Below are positions 1 through 6,171 of a stretch of DNA of 6,660 nucleotides, piece by piece. This DNA is from Anaerolineales bacterium. GTDB lineage: Bacteria > Chloroflexota > Anaerolineae > 4572-78 > NAK82. The stretch covers positions 1-6,660 of the forward strand of contig JAHELX010000344.1 in the NCBI GenBank assembly GCA_024643945.1, written 5' to 3'. Each line of letters opens with the position of its first letter. The first letter of the stretch is position 1. Both the position numbers and the translations under genes were made by a program. The notes below the pieces were generated by a model. That model did not search any database, was not told the DNA's origin, and saw only the letters and a program-made list of their open reading frames with translations.

Positions 1-680
1 TATGGACTGAGTTCTTCCGTCCGCCCTATGCCTGCGACGTTCCCAGGCCCCAATACGACCCCGATGGTGCTGCAGCGCTGCTGGAGGAGGCGGGGTGGAT
101 CGACCAGGACGGAGATGGGGTACGTGAGTGCCACGGCTGCTTGAACGCCGAAGAGGGCTACCCCATGTCAATGGAGTTCGTGATCTATGCCGAATATGGC
201 GAAGAATTGGAACTGGCACAGCAGTTGGTGGCCGAGATGTTGGGCAAGGTCGGCTTTGATCTCCAGTTGTCGATGGTCGAGGGCGGCATCCTGTGGGCCG
301 ACTACGAAAGCGGCGGCATCGAGCAGCAGGGCAACTTCGATCTCAACATGTGGGATGACGGCTATCCCGGCGTTGATCCCACGGATCACATTTGGTACTA
401 CTACTATTCCGAAGCCGGGCAGCCCGACTACGGCTGGAACGTCGGTCGTTATGCAAATGAAGAAGTCGATGCCCTGATAGACGAGGCCTACACACTGGAC
501 GAAGAGTACCGGCAGGAAGTCTTCTGCCAGATCGCAGATATTCTGGACCAAGACGTGCCTGAGATCTTGCTCTGGTCGCAGATCGATGCCGATGCTTACT
601 CGGCGCGGGTCGAGGGTGTGCAGGCTACGATCAATGATGTCATGACCTGGAACGTGGCCGACTGGAAGGTCGTAGAGTAA
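1..680 (+). CDS. ABC transporter substrate-binding protein, family 5 (peptide/nickel type), C-terminal part
   Basis: This is the 3' end of an extracellular solute-binding protein; the open frame enters from the left edge (first full codon at position 3) and ends with TAA at 678-680, giving 225 visible residues. The family is usually about 500-600 residues, so the signal peptide and first lobe lie upstream. Family signatures are clear: YDPDGAAALLEEAGW followed by the acidic DQDGDGVRE loop near fragment residues 18-41, then WDDGYPGVDPTDHIWYYYYS around the middle, and a C-terminal YANEEVDALIDEAY helix typical of SBP_bac_5 proteins. Such proteins capture a ligand outside the membrane and deliver it to DppB/DppC-type permeases, which are encoded next. 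An internal TTG at 141 could be mistaken for a start, but family similarity continues well upstream of it. The ligand cannot be read from this fragment. The adjacent methyltransferases make a methylated amine plausible, but that is inference. Confidence 0.93.
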   Translation, partial: WTEFFRPPYACDVPRPQYDPDGAAALLEEAGWIDQDGDGVRECHGCLNAEEGYPMSMEFVIYAEYGEELELAQQLVAEMLGKVGFDLQLSMVEGGILWADYESGGIEQQGNFDLNMWDDGYPGVDPTDHIWYYYYSEAGQPDYGWNVGRYANEEVDALIDEAYTLDEEYRQEVFCQIADILDQDVPEILLWSQIDADAYSARVEGVQATINDVMTWNVADWKVVE

Positions 681-685
681 AGGTA

Positions 686-916
686 GATTGGAAGGTTGGA
701 AGATTGGAAGGTTGGAAGGTTAGTAGACTGGTAGATTGGTAGGTTGGGAAATTGGGAAATTGGTAGGTTGGGGAACTGGTAGGCTGGGAAACTGGTAGGT
801 TGGGAAACTGGTAGGTTGTGAAATTGGTAGTTGGGAAACTGGTGGGTTGGGAAACTGGTAGGCTGGGAAATTGGTAAGTTGGGAAACTGGTAGGTTGGGA
901 AACTGGGAAATTGGGG
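686..916. repeat. Left arm: 29 tandem degenerate octamers (RRYTGGKA-like)
   Basis: Reading from 686, the sequence divides into consecutive 8-mers such as GATTGGAA, GGTTGGAA, GACTGGTA, AACTGGTA and GGTTGGGA. Only one unit is off-length (7 nt at 830-836). The central invariant part is TGG at unit positions 4-6, broken only in units 718 (TAG) and 814 (TGT). Units up to 717 are of the GGTTGGAA/GATTGGAA kind. From about 774 to 908 they mostly alternate as a 16-bp higher-order unit, AACTGGTA + GGYTGGGA. The block begins 5 bp after the stop codon of the binding-protein gene. Confidence 0.95.
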
Positions 917-942
917 AAACAACGCCCATCCCCTTCCCCAAT
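910..942. repeat. Apex hairpin of the octamer palindrome
   Basis: ATTGGGGAA at 910-918 is perfectly complementary to TTCCCCAAT at 934-942, with a 15-nt non-repetitive loop at 919-933. This is where the repeat changes strand, so it would be the tip of a long cruciform or RNA hairpin formed by the two arms. Confidence 0.8.
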
Positions 943-1087
943 CTACCAACTTACTAACCCACCAATCTACCAGTCTACCAACCCACCAATCTACCAGTCT
1001 ACCAACCTTCTAACCTTCCAACCTTCCAATCTTCCAATCTTCCAATCTTCCAATCCACCAATCTACCAACCTACCAATCCATCCATC
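936..1087. repeat. Right arm: 19 octamers, reverse complement of the left-arm type
   Basis: From 936 the strand composition flips and the sequence divides into 8-mers such as TACCAATC, TTCCAATC, TACCAACC and CACCAATC, the reverse complements of left-arm units. A stretch of 28 bp (1010-1037) is perfectly complementary to 696-723. A 24-bp trimer of octamers at 960-983 is repeated exactly at 984-1007. The arm ends about 12 bp before the Shine-Dalgarno sequence of the permease gene. Confidence 0.95.
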
Positions 1088-1098
1088 TAATAACGAGT

Positions 1099-1103
1099 AG
1101 GAG
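1099..1103 (+). promoter_or_regulatory. Ribosome binding site of the DppB-type permease
   Basis: AGGAG lies 6 nt before the ATG at 1110. It supports that start and lies outside the octamer block. Confidence 0.8.
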
Positions 1104-1109
1104 AGTGAC

Positions 1110-2150
1110 ATGGGGCGCTACATAGTGCGGCGCCTGCTGCAGGCCATTCCTATGCTGTTCCTGATCAGCATTGTGCTGTTCGCATTGGTCAACCTGGCGC
1201 CTGGCGGGCCACTGGCCGGATATAGCCGATCTCGACACGTCCGGCCGGAAAAAGCTGAGATGCTCAAGCGCCAGTTTGGTCTGGATAAGCCCTGGCCGGT
1301 CCAGTACGTGGTCTGGCTGATCGGCAATGACTGGATGCGGATTGACGCCGATGGGGATGGGATTGCTGAAAGTTACGGCGAACGCCGGGGTATCTTGCGC
1401 GGGGACTTTGGCTTTTCGTTTCGGACCCGCCAGCCGGTGCTGGAAGAAATCGGGGTCCGGTTACCAAATACCATCTACCTGATGAGTGTCACACTTTTCA
1501 TTGTCGGCCTCATTGCCATCCCGATCGGCGTCATTTCTGCGGTCAAGCAATATTCCGGCTTTGACATCATAGTGACCACTCTTTCTTTTATGGGGCAGGC
1601 CATTCCCGAGTTCTGGCTCGGGTTGATCCTGATTCTGGTCTTTTACGCCTGGCTGAACAATCCGTTCACCGGCGAACCGTTCCTGCCATCCGGTGGCATG
1701 CAGACGTTGGGCATGGGTTTTTCGATCCCGGACCGGATCAAGCACCTGATCTTGCCTGTCACCATGGGAGCGGTGGGCTGGGTCGCGTGGTATTCGCGTT
1801 TCTTGCGCTCCGGTATGCTTGATGTGCTCCACCAGGACTATGTCCGCACGGCACGGGCCAAAGGCCTTTCCGAGCGTCTCGTCATGTACAGGCACGCCCT
1901 CAAGAACGCGCTCATCCCACTGGTGACCATCTTCGCGCTGGATTTGCCCTACATCTTTGCCGGTTCGCTCTACGTCGAGTTGTTGTTCTCGTGGCCCGGC
2001 ATGGGAAGGCTGTACTACCAGGCAGCCCTCCAGCGTGACTATCCTTTGTTGATGGCCGTCCTGATCATCGGAGCCGGACTCATGATCATGAGTAACTTGT
2101 TGGCGGACATAGCCTACGCCTACCTGGACCCAAGAATACGCTATGATTAG
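1110..2150 (+). CDS. ABC transporter permease, DppB family (peptide/nickel type)
   Basis: This 346-residue inner-membrane protein forms one half of the translocation channel of an importer fed by the upstream binding protein. The N-terminus MGRYIVRRLLQAIPMLFLIS is the classic cytoplasmic RR..Q..P plus first membrane segment (about 9-30). Further hydrophobic segments lie near 122-146, 155-180, 212-233, 268-290 and 312-335, fitting the six-helix plan. The ATPase-contacting EAA loop is at 243-273 (DYVRTARAKGLSERLVMYRH, then NALIP). The C-terminal YAYLDPRIRYD is typical of the family. An insert at about 71-96 in the first external loop (GNDWMRIDADGDGIAESYG, then RRGILRGDFG) makes the protein slightly longer than many DppB proteins. 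The family label is secure, but the substrate is not; peptides, nickel, sugars and other solutes are all handled by relatives. It is translationally coupled to the next gene by an 8-bp overlap. Confidence 0.95.
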   Translation: MGRYIVRRLLQAIPMLFLISIVLFALVNLAPGGPLAGYSRSRHVRPEKAEMLKRQFGLDKPWPVQYVVWLIGNDWMRIDADGDGIAESYGERRGILRGDFGFSFRTRQPVLEEIGVRLPNTIYLMSVTLFIVGLIAIPIGVISAVKQYSGFDIIVTTLSFMGQAIPEFWLGLILILVFYAWLNNPFTGEPFLPSGGMQTLGMGFSIPDRIKHLILPVTMGAVGWVAWYSRFLRSGMLDVLHQDYVRTARAKGLSERLVMYRHALKNALIPLVTIFALDLPYIFAGSLYVELLFSWPGMGRLYYQAALQRDYPLLMAVLIIGAGLMIMSNLLADIAYAYLDPRIRYD

Positions 2151-3117
2151 TGAAGAACTCCCCATAAGCGAGGCTTCTGACAGCATAGATAGTCGCGAGA
2201 CCATGGATGCGGCGACTTGGAGAGCACGCGCCCCCGAAAGTATGGCACGCTTAGTCTGGCGCCGATTCCGCCGCCATCCCGGGGCCGTGGCCGGCTCGAT
2301 CATACTCGGCATTCTCGTGTTGGGTATTATCCTGGCTGCCCTCTCCCCCTATGACCCTGAGCTGTCAGACATGGCCAACCGGTTGCAGCCTCCCTCCTGG
2401 GTACACCCCTTCGGGACCGACTCGCTGGGACGGGACCTGCTGACTCGCGTCCTCTATGGTGGGCGCATCTCGCTGTCCGTGGGTCTGATGGTAGTTGCGA
2501 TCACCCTCGTGATCGGCGTCCCCGTCGGGGCTGTGGCCGGCTACTTTGGGGGTTGGGCGGACAATGTTCTGATGCGTATCACCGATGCCGCTCTATCCCT
2601 GCCCTCATTGCTGGTGCTGATCCTGCTGAGCGCCATCCTGCGCGAGACCGAGTTGCCCTTTGTGGAGCGAAACAACGTGGTGACCATCGCCCTGGTGATC
2701 GGCCTGCTTTCGTGGATGACGGTGGCCCGCCTGGTGCGAGCAACTTTTCTAACCATTCGCGAACTGGATTTTATCACTGCCGCTCACTGCGTAGGAATAC
2801 CCAATTTCAGGATCATGGTGCGCCACATCCTGCCCAACGTCGTCGGCCCCATCATTGTTGAGTCTACGCTGGAGGTGGGCTACGCGATTATGGAAGAGTC
2901 GGGGCTGAGCTTTCTGGGCTTTGGCATCCAACCGCCTACGCCCAGTTGGGGCAATCTGCTGAGCAACGCTCAGGAACACATGACCAAGCATCCCTGGCTG
3001 GCCCTCTTTCCCGGATTGATGATCTTCGTGAGCATCATCTCCATTAACTACATCGGCGATGGGGTGCGGGACGCCTTTGACCCCTACAAGGTGCTGAAAC
3101 AGATCGGAGAGGTCTAA
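2143..3117 (+). CDS. ABC transporter permease, DppC family (peptide/nickel type)
   Basis: This 324-residue partner permease pairs with the DppB-type protein to form the channel. Its ATG sits in the ATGATTAG overlap with the stop codon of the previous gene, so translation is probably coupled. The N-terminal 40 or so residues are hydrophilic and cytoplasmic, ending in W..RFRRHPGAVAGS before the first membrane helix (about 48-67), as in OppC_N domains. The HPFGTDSLGRDLLTRVLYGGRISL segment (88-111; FGTDxLGRD core) is a hallmark of DppC proteins. More helices fall near 111-133, 147-166, 177-198, 228-250 and 285-303. The EAA loop is at 209-231 (DFITAAHCVGIPNFRIMVRH), with HCVG where most relatives have RALG or similar. 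The end, INYIGDGVRDAFDP, is also canonical. An ATG at codon 21 is a possible alternative start but would lose the overlap. No ATPase gene follows; the next gene is a methyltransferase. Confidence 0.95.
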   Translation: MISEELPISEASDSIDSRETMDAATWRARAPESMARLVWRRFRRHPGAVAGSIILGILVLGIILAALSPYDPELSDMANRLQPPSWVHPFGTDSLGRDLLTRVLYGGRISLSVGLMVVAITLVIGVPVGAVAGYFGGWADNVLMRITDAALSLPSLLVLILLSAILRETELPFVERNNVVTIALVIGLLSWMTVARLVRATFLTIRELDFITAAHCVGIPNFRIMVRHILPNVVGPIIVESTLEVGYAIMEESGLSFLGFGIQPPTPSWGNLLSNAQEHMTKHPWLALFPGLMIFVSIISINYIGDGVRDAFDPYKVLKQIGEV

Positions 3118-3120
3118 ACG

Positions 3121-3127
3121 AAAGGAG
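3121..3127 (+). promoter_or_regulatory. Ribosome binding site of the first MttB-family gene
   Basis: AAAGGAG, a strong Shine-Dalgarno sequence, lies 9 nt before the ATG at 3137 and only 3 bp after the permease stop codon. This supports co-transcription of transporter and methyltransferase. Confidence 0.85.
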
Positions 3128-3136
3128 CTCATCAGC

Positions 3137-4588
3137 ATGTCCGTTGAACGTCTGCCTATCGAACCGATCAAGCCCGCTTTCAGACTTCAGTCCCTGAGCG
3201 AACAGCAACTGGACCAACTTCAGGCAGCCACGCTCCACATTCTGGAAGAGGTTGGCGTGCGGTTTCCCTCGGAGAAGGCCCTGGCCGTCTTCGCCGATCA
3301 CGGGGCTCAGGTGGATCATAATACCCAAATCGTGAAGATCCCCAGAGATCTGGTACGCAAGACGATGGCGACCGTCCCGCGCTACTTTCAGGTAGGCGCT
3401 CGCGACCCGTCGTGCGATTTTCACCTTGAGGATGGCGTCACCTACTTTACGACGGATGGATGCGGTGTGGAGACGGTTGACTTTGAGACCCGCCAGCGTC
3501 GTCCTTCGTGCAAGGCGGATGTGGGGCACATGGCCCGCGTCGCCGACTATCTTTCGTCCATAGCCTTCTACTGGCCGATGGTCAGCGCCCAGGATTACGG
3601 CAAAACGGCACCCTTGCACGAACTGCATGCCTCCTGGAACAACACAGTCAAACACGTTCAGAGTGAGACGCTTATGGGCGCCGCACCTGCCCGCTACGCG
3701 GTCGAGATGGGTACGGTGATCGCTGGAGACCGGGACGAGCTACGCCGTCGCCCGATGTTCTCGGTGGTGATCTGCACCATCGCCCCGCTGGTCCAAGACA
3801 AGGAGGGCATTGAGGGCGCGATGGTCCTGGCCGAAGCCGGCATCCCGGTCGGCTTCCTGGCTATGCCCACCCTGGGGACCACGGGTCCGGCCACCCTGGC
3901 CGGCGCGCTGGCCATGGCCGATGCCGAAATCATCAGTGCCACCGTGCTTGTGCAGCTCACCAGCCCTGGCGCGCCAGTGTTTCACTCGATCATGCAAGCC
4001 TGGGTCGATCCTCGCTCCGGTAACTATGTCGCATACCCCGTCGATGCTCGCAGCCGCTACGCACCGGTAGATATGGCGCACCATTGGGGGATGCCCGCCT
4101 TCGGCGGCGCCTTTGGCACTGAGAGCCACGCGCCCGGCACCTGGCAGGCGGCCGCAGACGTAGCCTTGGATCCTCTTCTGGTAGGGTTGGCCGGGGCCGA
4201 ATGGGTAACCGGGATAGGACTGAACCGCAGCTTCACCTTGCTTTACCCTGAGGCGATTATTCTGGATGACGAGCTTTATCACCGCGCCCGCTATGCCCTT
4301 ATGGAAATGGAAGTAAGCCCGGAGACGCTGGCCGTCGATGTGATCCAAAACGTGGGACCTGGGGGACACTTCCTGGCCCAAAAGCACACTCGCAAACATC
4401 TACGGGAAGCAATGAAACCGGGTCTTGGCCACCACATGGATCAGGACGGCAGATATCGTGATCCGGTGGAGGTGGCCCGCGAGAAGGTGGCATGGATTCT
4501 GAATAACCATCAGCCGGAACCACTCGAAGAAGCCAAAAAGGTGGAACTGGCGCGGATACTCGACGCCGCCGACCGGGAGTTGGGCTAG
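3137..4588 (+). CDS. MttB-superfamily (trimethylamine methyltransferase-like) protein, non-pyrrolysine, copy 1
   Basis: This full-length 483-residue protein belongs to the MttB superfamily (COG5598), TIM-barrel enzymes that transfer a methyl group from an amine to a corrinoid protein. Visible family features are LEEVGVRFPS (36-45), TDGCGVETVD (106-115), FSVVICTIAPL (208-218), MPTLGTTGPATLAG (243-256), SPGAPVFHS (276-284) and VGPGGHFLAQKHT (406-418). True archaeal MttB contains pyrrolysine encoded by an in-frame TAG. Here the frame is open throughout, and the segment that I align by eye with the Pyl site (about 323-331, GGAFGTESH) has ordinary residues. It therefore resembles the non-Pyl members that act on quaternary amines such as glycine betaine (MtgB), proline betaine or carnitine. 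Which of these is used cannot be read from sequence. The gene starts 19 bp after the permease and looks co-transcribed with it. Its TAG stop lies inside an inverted repeat (4582-4678). Confidence 0.93.
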   Translation: MSVERLPIEPIKPAFRLQSLSEQQLDQLQAATLHILEEVGVRFPSEKALAVFADHGAQVDHNTQIVKIPRDLVRKTMATVPRYFQVGARDPSCDFHLEDGVTYFTTDGCGVETVDFETRQRRPSCKADVGHMARVADYLSSIAFYWPMVSAQDYGKTAPLHELHASWNNTVKHVQSETLMGAAPARYAVEMGTVIAGDRDELRRRPMFSVVICTIAPLVQDKEGIEGAMVLAEAGIPVGFLAMPTLGTTGPATLAGALAMADAEIISATVLVQLTSPGAPVFHSIMQAWVDPRSGNYVAYPVDARSRYAPVDMAHHWGMPAFGGAFGTESHAPGTWQAAADVALDPLLVGLAGAEWVTGIGLNRSFTLLYPEAIILDDELYHRARYALMEMEVSPETLAVDVIQNVGPGGHFLAQKHTRKHLREAMKPGLGHHMDQDGRYRDPVEVAREKVAWILNNHQPEPLEEAKKVELARILDAADRELG

Positions 4589-4678
4589 TACCCCATCACA
4601 GAGATTATGATATACCAAGGCCACGCCTATGGCGGCTGAATCGGGTCTATCAAGATCACTTTGATGGGGCACTAGCCC
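4582..4678. repeat. Long inverted repeat spanning the stop codon of MttB copy 1
   Basis: GGGCTAGTACCCCATCA (4582-4598) is complementary to TGATGGGGCACTAGCCC (4662-4678), with a single mismatch at 4590/4670. With two further mismatches the stem extends inward to 4605/4655, about 24 bp per arm around a 49-nt loop. The TAG stop codon (4586-4588) is part of the left arm. There is no T-run after the right arm, so a standard intrinsic terminator is not indicated. A small mobile or REP-like element, or an mRNA-protecting hairpin, are the likelier readings. Confidence 0.75.
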
Positions 4679-4748
4679 TGCCAACCTATCATTTGGAGCT
4701 CATGGTTAGCGTTTAGGGTCGTACTGGGAATGCTAAACAAGTACCATC

Positions 4749-4753
4749 AGAGG
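4749..4753 (+). promoter_or_regulatory. Probable ribosome binding site of MttB copy 2
   Basis: AGAGG ends 5 nt before the ATG at 4759. It is weaker than the site before copy 1. The rest of the 170-bp gap (4589-4758), outside the inverted repeat, shows no gene and no promoter I can defend. Confidence 0.5.
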
Positions 4754-4758
4754 TTGCC

Positions 4759-6150
4759 ATGTCGCTGTCGTTGACGCCCGTCCTGCCCCAACAAGATGCA
4801 GAACGGATCCACAAACATAGCCTCGACTTACTGGAGCGGGTCGGCATTGTCTACAACACGCCCCAGGCCTTGGAGATCCTGGAACAGCTGGGCTGTCGGG
4901 TAGACTACGGCCGAACGTGGGCCAGCTTGCCGCCCGAGCTTGTTGAGTGGGCACTGGGACAGGCGCCCAGAGAGGTACGGCTGTGCGCGCGTGACCCGGC
5001 CCGCGACGTGGTTTTAGACGGTCGTAGTCCGCACCACACCACCGATAGCCAGGGCACCCAGGCCATTGACCTGGAAAGCGGTGAGCGCCGCGCTTCCACA
5101 TCAGAGGATCTCAGGCGAGGCTTGCTCGTTGCCGACGCCTTGGACCGGGTCGACATCGTCAACGTGATGGTGGCCACTAACGACGTGCCCGCCCACCTGC
5201 GCACCATCCGTCACTTTGCCCTGGCCTTCACCCAAACCAGCAAGCACGTGCGCACTGGCGTGCTGCATGCCGGGCAGGTGCCCTATATCGTCGACATGGC
5301 CAAAGCCGCCGCGGGGCGTGACGAGTTCCGGCCAATCTTTTCAGTGGTTGATTGCACCATCTCGCCTCTGATGCACGACGGCCCTATGACCGAGGCCTGC
5401 ATTGAGCTGGCCAGGCTACGGGTACCGATCATGGTCTACCCAATGCCGTTGGCTGGCGGCACCTCACCCGTGACCCTCGGTGGCACAATCTTGCTCCACA
5501 ACGTCGAGTTCCTGAGCGGGTTAGCCTTGTACCAGGCGGTCAGTCCTGGGGCGCCAATCATCTACGGGACTGGAGCCTCTCAACTGGATATGCATACCGG
5601 CCGCTATGGGGGCAGCGCAGACGGACACGGACTGAGGTTGGCGTTGTGCGATATGGCTCGCTTCTACAATCTGCCGGTGAACTTGGGCGGTCTGTCGTCC
5701 TCATCTTACGAACTCGATGCCCAGTACGGCCACGAGGCAACTGCTGCTGGCCTGTTGGCCTACCTGGCCGGCGCAGACGAGATCTATAGCATGGGCCTGC
5801 TGGGCTCTGCCCAAATTCTCTCCCTGGACAAGATGGTGCTCGATAATCACCTGGCCCACCAGATCGAGGCCATGATCAAGCCAGTCCTGGTGGACGAGGA
5901 GCACCTCCAGGCCGACCTGATTGAGCGCGTCGGTATCGGTGGACACTACCTGAACCAGACCGAGACACGCACCTTCACCCGGCGGGAGTACCTGCCGATG
6001 TGGCCCCCGGCGGACAAGACGATGTGGGAGGTAGCCCACGCGGAGGCACTGGACATTCTATATAACCACCAGCCCCCTCCATTGCCCGCGGGCGCTGCAG
6101 ACCAGATAGAGGTCATCGTGGCTGAAGCGGCCAGTAAGTTGGCTCAGTAA
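4759..6150 (+). CDS. MttB-superfamily (trimethylamine methyltransferase-like) protein, non-pyrrolysine, copy 2
   Basis: This complete 463-residue MttB-superfamily protein diverges clearly from copy 1. Shared landmarks are LLERVGIVY (24-32), IDLESGERRAS (103-113), FSVVDCTISPLMHD (194-207), MPLAGGTSPVTLGG (229-242), SPGAPIIYG (262-270) and VGIGGHYLNQTETRTF (391-406). The region that I align with the pyrrolysine site of archaeal MttB is around 309-316 (LGGLSSSS), with no amber codon, so this is a non-Pyl member. It differs from copies 1 and 3 in having DSQG (96-99) where they have DGCG, and its N-terminus is about 10 residues shorter. These differences suggest another methyl donor or another corrinoid partner, but only as inference. 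It lies 170 bp after copy 1, separated by an inverted repeat, so it could be in the same transcript or have its own promoter. Its TAA stop is followed by a second, longer palindrome. Confidence 0.93.
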   Translation: MSLSLTPVLPQQDAERIHKHSLDLLERVGIVYNTPQALEILEQLGCRVDYGRTWASLPPELVEWALGQAPREVRLCARDPARDVVLDGRSPHHTTDSQGTQAIDLESGERRASTSEDLRRGLLVADALDRVDIVNVMVATNDVPAHLRTIRHFALAFTQTSKHVRTGVLHAGQVPYIVDMAKAAAGRDEFRPIFSVVDCTISPLMHDGPMTEACIELARLRVPIMVYPMPLAGGTSPVTLGGTILLHNVEFLSGLALYQAVSPGAPIIYGTGASQLDMHTGRYGGSADGHGLRLALCDMARFYNLPVNLGGLSSSSYELDAQYGHEATAAGLLAYLAGADEIYSMGLLGSAQILSLDKMVLDNHLAHQIEAMIKPVLVDEEHLQADLIERVGIGGHYLNQTETRTFTRREYLPMWPPADKTMWEVAHAEALDILYNHQPPPLPAGAADQIEVIVAEAASKLAQ

Positions 6151-6171
6151 TCGTCCAATAAAGTAACTGCT

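Larger units (their letters stand above)
681..1109. other. Intergenic spacer without a gene, filled by octamer repeats
   Basis: This 429-bp gap between the binding-protein gene and the first permease has no credible coding sequence. Almost all of it is a degenerate 8-bp repeat that switches strand near 917-935. Only about 20 bp after the repeat (1088-1109) look like an ordinary leader, and they contain the ribosome binding site of the permease gene. I see no convincing -35/-10 pair. Open frames on the minus strand here translate only to monotonous QFPNLPxSQ-like peptides that follow from the repeat itself. Confidence 0.85.

Noticed and set aside
596..949. Minus-strand open frames (596-949 and 720-941) encoding QFPNLPxSQ-type repetitive peptides
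   Set aside because: The peptide is a mechanical result of translating an 8-bp repeat with few stop codons. There is no start context or family signature, and the longer frame also overlaps the end of the binding-protein gene.
686..1087. CRISPR array
   Set aside because: The repeats are contiguous degenerate 8-mers with no spacers and no conserved 25-40 bp direct repeat.
2203..2205. ATG at codon 21 of the DppC-type gene as the true start
   Set aside because: The ATG at 2143 lies in a coupling overlap with the preceding stop codon, which is the usual arrangement, and no better ribosome binding site precedes codon 21.
1461..2312. 283-codon minus-strand open frame opposite the two permeases
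   Set aside because: It is antisense to two well-supported permease genes, its composition is low in hydrophobic order and rich in H/Q/D/R as expected of a shadow, and no domain is recognisable.
3044..3655. 203-codon minus-strand open frame, and similar ones at 3740-4399 and 4733-5101
   Set aside because: All are antisense shadows of the methyltransferase genes in GC-rich sequence, without recognisable motifs or ribosome binding sites.
4606..4611. TATGAT as a -10 promoter box for MttB copy 2
   Set aside because: No credible -35 hexamer lies about 17 bp upstream, and the site sits inside the inverted-repeat loop. A single six-base match is not enough.
4586..4639. Amber read-through (pyrrolysine) extension of MttB copy 1
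   Set aside because: The TAG comes at the natural C-terminus after a full-length protein, the extension would add only 16 residues before TGA at 4637-4639, and the Pyl site in this family is internal, near residue 330.
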